A DNA stretch of 64,000 nucleotides from Brevibacillus agri. GTDB lineage: Bacteria; Bacillota; Bacilli; Brevibacillales; Brevibacillaceae. The stretch is from contig NZ_CP026363.1 of assembly GCF_004117055.1 (NCBI RefSeq), positions 5,194,501 to 5,258,500 on the forward strand, written 5' to 3'. A model generated the notes under the pieces. That model saw only the letters and a list, made by a program, of their open reading frames with translations, did no database searches and was not told the origin of the DNA. A program made the position numbers and the translations under genes. Shown here piece by piece: positions 60,814 through 64,000 of the stretch (its first letter is position 1; each line of letters begins with the position of its first letter).

Positions 60814-62454
60814 TCAAGAGTTGAACACGTTGCAAGTTAGCGGTAACGACGGCGACCAAGGCAGCAAACTATCCAGGGTTTCTGGATTTTTCAGATCGGG
60901 AAGCTGTGGGAGTTGTTCGAATAGGTACGTCAAGTACTTGAACGGGTTCAGTCCATTCTCCTTTGCTGTTTCGATGACACTGTAGATGATTGCGCTCGCC
61001 TTTGCACCGCGAGGCGTATTGGCGAACAGCCAATTCTTTCGTCCGATCACAAACGGCTTCATCGACCGCTCGCTGCGGTTGTTGTCAATCTCGAGCCGCC
61101 CATCCTGCAAAAACGCCGTCAGCTTGTCCCACTGATTCAGGCTGTAGGCAATCGCCTGCCCCAGCAGACTTTTGGGAAGCGTTCGGGGGCGTTGCTGACG
61201 CAACCATGCCAAATAAGCGTCCAAAATGGGCTTGCTTCGCTCCATTCGGACGGTATAGCGTTCCTCTGGTGTCACGTCCTTCAGTTCCCGCTCAATGGCA
61301 AAGAGCTGGTTGCAGAACTGAAGCCCTTGCTGAGCTGCTGTTTCGTTTTTGTCTTGGGAGGCGGGCAGCGCCTTCAACGCCTCGTCAAACTTGCGACGCG
61401 CATGTGCCCAGCATCCAACGAGGGTGACATCCTTCACCTTGTGGTAACCGGCATAGCCGTCCACGTGAAGATAGCCGCCAAACCCCGTCAGAAAGTTCCG
61501 GGGATGCTCACCGCCGCGCGTTGTCCGGTAATCGTAGAGCACGATGGGCGGACCCATGCGGCCTGTCCGGTACAACCACAAATAGGACTGCGTCTCTGCG
61601 GATCGGCCAGGCTCGCGCAATACCTGCAGCGTCGTTTCGTCGGCGTGCAGAATATCCTGGTTCAGCAGATGCTCCTGCATGCGGTCTGTCAGCAGGGAGA
61701 GCCACTGCTCTGCCCCGTAGATCATCCAATTCGCCAGCGTCTGCCGCGAGATCGTCAGACCCATGCGGGCAAACTGCTGCTCCTGTCTGTACAACGGTTG
61801 GCTGTCCACGTACTTCTGCGTCATGACATACGCCATACTCGAAGGAGAAGCGAGGCTTCCGGGGTAGACAGGCTCTGGCATCGGAGCCGTGACGATGGGT
61901 GTGCGAATTTCCTCTCGTTCACAGCGGCGGCAAGCATACACCTGGCGAACATGACGCACGACTTTCACTTCTGCCGGGATGACCGTGATTTCGTTACGGG
62001 TCTCGGTACTCATCTCGTGGAGAGGACCTCCGCAGCATGCGCAAACTTGCTCCGTTTCCGGCAGTTCATAGAGGACCGTTTCCACGGGGAACTGGTCCAG
62101 CTTGGATTTGCGGCCAGCAGACTTTTTACGGCTGTACGTAACCGTTTCTACATCCGGTTCCTGAGCGGCAGGAGTCGCCAGCACTTCGGCTTCGTTGAAC
62201 AGGTTCAGCTCCAGTTGATCCGGATGCGTCTTCTCGCTGGAGGCACCGAAACGTTTTTGCTGGGCCAGTCGGAACTGCTCCTCGTACCATTTGAGTTTGG
62301 CCATGAGCTCGGCGTTTTGCTGCTCCAGTTCGAGGCAACGGTCCTGCAGATGTTCCATTGTAATGTGGGGCGTTTCACTTGTTTTTTTCAATACTTGTTT
62401 GATTCGACAACTGAGCAGGAATATCCTGTGCCCTTGTTTGGAAAATAGGCTCAA
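60814..62454 (-). CDS. tnpC: IS66 transposase TnpC
   Basis: 546 aa. The N-terminal coiled coil ([20 protein letters not shown]) precedes [20 protein letters not shown]-type sequence and a zinc-binding VCACCGG ... ACRRCEREE. The catalytic DDE domain follows with [36 protein letters not shown] and the Glu in [20 protein letters not shown]. The C-terminal IS66_C motif is [18 protein letters not shown]. It overlaps tnpB by 4 bp. Intact. Confidence 0.92.
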   Translation of the reverse strand: MSLFSKQGHRIFLLSCRIKQVLKKTSETPHITMEHLQDRCLELEQQNAELMAKLKWYEEQFRLAQQKRFGASSEKTHPDQLELNLFNEAEVLATPAAQEPDVETVTYSRKKSAGRKSKLDQFPVETVLYELPETEQVCACCGGPLHEMSTETRNEITVIPAEVKVVRHVRQVYACRRCEREEIRTPIVTAPMPEPVYPGSLASPSSMAYVMTQKYVDSQPLYRQEQQFARMGLTISRQTLANWMIYGAEQWLSLLTDRMQEHLLNQDILHADETTLQVLREPGRSAETQSYLWLYRTGRMGPPIVLYDYRTTRGGEHPRNFLTGFGGYLHVDGYAGYHKVKDVTLVGCWAHARRKFDEALKALPASQDKNETAAQQGLQFCNQLFAIERELKDVTPEERYTVRMERSKPILDAYLAWLRQQRPRTLPKSLLGQAIAYSLNQWDKLTAFLQDGRLEIDNNRSERSMKPFVIGRKNWLFANTPRGAKASAIIYSVIETAKENGLNPFKYLTYLFEQLPQLPDLKNPETLDSLLPWSPSLPLTCNVFNS

Positions 62455-62807
62455 ATGACTGTGCGGGCCGTCACCTCCGGATGTGCTTGGTGTTGTTCAA
62501 GTGACAATCCATCGAGCAGCCAGCGCAGCTCACGTCGGGTCATTTTCATCGGCGCAGCGCTCGCATCTGTCGGCCAGCGGAACTTGCCACGCTCCAACCG
62601 ACGGTAGTAGAGCCAGAATCCGTTATGCTCCCAATAAAGGATTTTCAGTTTGTCTCGCTGTCTGTTGCAAAAGACAAACAGCGCAGATGAAAACGGATCG
62701 AGATGAAATCCCTCCTTGACCAGGACAGCGAGTCCGTCAATGGACTTGCGCATATCCGTGCTGCCGCAAGCGAGGTACACCCGATCTGCCTGAATCTCGC
62801 TTAACAT
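62451..62807 (-). CDS. tnpB: IS66 accessory protein TnpB
   Basis: 118 aa, IS66 Orf2: [40 protein letters not shown] and [17 protein letters not shown] are diagnostic. Required for IS66 transposition; the precise role is unknown. It overlaps tnpA by 7 bp and tnpC by 4 bp. Confidence 0.92.
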   Translation of the reverse strand: MLSEIQADRVYLACGSTDMRKSIDGLAVLVKEGFHLDPFSSALFVFCNRQRDKLKILYWEHNGFWLYYRRLERGKFRWPTDASAAPMKMTRRELRWLLDGLSLEQHQAHPEVTARTVI

Positions 62808-63172
62808 AAGGTTTTCAACACCTTGACCACATCCGCAAGCAGGGATGGATCAAAGCCGGATCTGATCTCAATGCTTGCCGAACCAACTTTCACAAGCAAG
62901 GGCGATGCTGTGTCGGATGTCGATTCTTTCACTTGAAGGGGAACCCACTGCGGTTTGTTGGTTGCTTGTTTTGGCTCATCTTCCCCTTTCAATTTCCGCA
63001 TCCAATACCAAAGCTGGCGCGGCGTAACCTGATGACGTTCGCACCAGGTCGCGACGCGCTCTCCACTAGCCCGGTAGTCATTGATTCGGGTGCTCCATAC
63101 CTCTCGAAGCTCCGCTTGCGTCATAAAAAAACCTCCTCGTATCGTTCTGAGGAAGATTATCTCACGGGACAT
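62801..63172 (-). CDS. tnpA: IS66 accessory protein TnpA
   Basis: 123 aa, perhaps 108 from an internal ATG (MTQAELREVWSTRINDY). It has an HTH-like region (SGERVATWCERHQVTPRQLW) and a C-terminal domain ending in [11 protein letters not shown]. It is the first gene of the IS66 operon; a ribosome binding site GAGGAGG just before the internal ATG makes that start more likely. Confidence 0.85.
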   Translation of the reverse strand: MSREIIFLRTIRGGFFMTQAELREVWSTRINDYRASGERVATWCERHQVTPRQLWYWMRKLKGEDEPKQATNKPQWVPLQVKESTSDTASPLLVKVGSASIEIRSGFDPSLLADVVKVLKTLC

Positions 63173-63207
63173 TTCTGATTCGTAGGTGTGCTGGATTTGA
63201 CGCTTAC

Positions 63208-63481
63208 TGTTTTCTGTTGTTCGACATATCGCTTTATTGTTTCACTTGATACATTTCCTGCGGTAGAATGGGAGTGCGTTGAGAAACATATGCGTATGGT
63301 CTTTGTCGCATTCAAGAGCAACAATCACAATTTGCAGTTCCTCACACCCTTCATGTACCAACTCTTTGAAGCGTTGTTCTACATCTGCTTGCAGAAAAAT
63401 CTTTCTTCTGTACCGAGGGCAGAACACAAAATGGTAGTTTAATAATGAAAGGGTTGTGCTTGTTCTTCTGTATTCGTTCAT
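63208..63481 (-). pseudogene. IS200/IS605-type TnpA remnant
   Basis: The N-terminal half is normal (LSLLNYHFVFCPRYRRKIFL, VIVALECDKDHTHMFLNALP with the HUH-type His-x-His). After PFY the frame shifts. In another frame the family C-terminus AGNVSSETIKRYVEQQKT is still visible up to the IS66 boundary at 63207. So it carries an internal deletion removing the catalytic Tyr region and is cut by IS66. Inactive. Confidence 0.8.
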
Positions 63482-63557
63482 ACACCTATCGTATCAGTTT
63501 GTTTTATATACTACAACAGATGAACAACAAAAAAGAGTGGAATTTTCAAATACTTGA

Positions 63558-63590
63558 AGTACCACAAACCTTCGGTTTATTCGTGGTACT
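63558..63590. repeat. imperfect hairpin of an IS200/IS605 left end
   Basis: AGTACCAC pairs with GTGGTACT, and AAACC with GGTTT around TTC. A second folded unit (CCCGC...GCGGG closing two small stems) is at 63614-63650. Such subterminal hairpins are what TnpA recognises in IS200/IS605 ends. They mark the element edge near 63650. Confidence 0.6.
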
Positions 63591-63654
63591 CCGTATTTTG
63601 ACCTCACTCTCATCCCGCCCCTAAAGGGGGTGCTATCGCACCGTAGCGGGCTTT

Positions 63655-64000
63655 CTCGTTCGGAAAATCTGTAATAAAAATCGCGGAGCAGGCTGTTTGG
63701 CGTCTCTTGCAAAAAGTCGACTTGCCCGGCCATGATACTCTCGTAGTCAGCCCGCGTAATCGACGCCGCTTCCTTGCAAATGTACCCGCCGAACTTGCTT
63801 TTTCGCTCCAGCTTGATCGCGGCGTCGCTTTTGTTGTAGATGCGGATTCGGTATTTGCGCCGTTTGAAAACGCCGTAGTTTTTTTCATGCAAAGCCGTGT
63901 CGTGCAGATCGTCGAAGTACAGGCTGCGGATATGGTACCCCTCCTCATCGACCGAGTACGGGGCCAGCTCGGTCACCAGCCGCAGCTTTTGTCGCAGCGG
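63655..64000 (-). pseudogene. VTC-domain polyphosphate polymerase-like gene, truncated
   Basis: The frame enters from the right edge with LRQKLRLVTELAPYSVDEEG, then YHIRSLYFDDLHDTALHEKN, FKRRKYRIRIYNKSDAAIKL and ERKSKFGGYICKEAASIT, all typical of the VTC tunnel domain that makes polyphosphate or related polymers in the cytoplasm. After FYYRFSER it runs into IS200-type sequence near 63652 and ends in junk at 63494. The C-terminal half of the domain and its catalytic residues are missing here, so the gene is disrupted. The 5' end lies beyond the window. Confidence 0.75.

Larger units (their letters stand above)
60757..63207 (-). mobile_element. IS66-family insertion sequence
   Basis: GTAAGCGTCAAAT at 60757 and its complement ending at 63207 bound a 2451-bp element with tnpA, tnpB and tnpC in the usual overlapping order. 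The flanks (GAATCAAG and TGTTTTCT) do not show the 8-bp duplication normal for IS66, so one side has been rearranged. Confidence 0.85.

Overview
This window is a Gram-positive, spore-former-type chromosome segment. The best match from gene content and protein style is Brevibacillus or a close Paenibacillaceae relative. The reasons are strong AGGAGG-type ribosome binding sites, frequent GTG and TTG starts, lipoproteins with Bacillus-type lipoboxes, a Bacillus-order purine operon with PurR-box-like operators, a SpoVIF-like protein, and several insertion-sequence families. No rRNA, tRNA or CRISPR array was seen.

Layout. 1-5.2 kb: a partial M20 peptidase and a PotABCD-type ABC importer operon, divergent from an IclR regulator. 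5.2-14 kb: a mobile-element island (IS4-type, a second DDE element, ISL3 and two IS3-type elements) inserted in an azlC-azlD branched-chain amino-acid exporter operon. A 224-bp exact direct repeat of azlC flanks the island, which also carries a secreted pore-forming-toxin-like protein and a lipoprotein. 14-15.6 kb: a MocR-type regulator that once headed the azlCD operon. 15.8-21 kb: livFGMHK importer operon. 21.3-25.8 kb: adenine-deaminase-like enzyme, small membrane proteins, MarR regulator and MFS exporter. 25.8-38.4 kb: purine biosynthesis in two transcription units (purC-S-Q-L-F-M-N and purH-D) with near-identical promoter/operator architecture. They are separated by a SpoVIF-like gene, a PAS/degenerate-EAL gene under a Fur-box-like promoter, and a membrane-anchored HTH protein. 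38.6-45 kb: housekeeping and accessory genes, including a WYL regulator broken by an in-frame stop.

45.1-46.7 kb: an AT-rich bicistron encodes an XRE-HTH/TPR regulator followed 22 bp later by a 36-aa Sec-exported propeptide, then a terminator. This is the layout of an RRNPP-type peptide quorum-sensing pair, with a palindrome upstream of the receptor gene that could be its operator.

46.7-60.1 kb: a Gram-positive Tad (tight adherence) pilus locus read leftward: tadV, cpaB, tadZ, tadA, tadB, tadC, flp. It continues into unusual accessory genes: two paralogous von Willebrand A lipoproteins, a secreted protein with about 21 PG-containing pentapeptide repeats, two 66-aa paralogous membrane proteins, a polytopic membrane protein and two TadE/TadG-like pseudopilins. 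cpaB is cut by an IS5/IS427-type element whose removal restores the reading frame exactly. 60.7-64 kb: an IS66 element abutting remnants of another IS66 and of an IS200/IS605 element that truncates a VTC-type polyphosphate polymerase gene.

How the parts relate: the importers (potABCD-like, liv), the purine operons and the adenine-deaminase-like gene form a nutrient and nucleotide metabolism background. The Tad locus, peptide-signalling pair and mobile island are accessory. The two features most worth following are the receptor/propeptide pair and the accessory part of the Tad locus.
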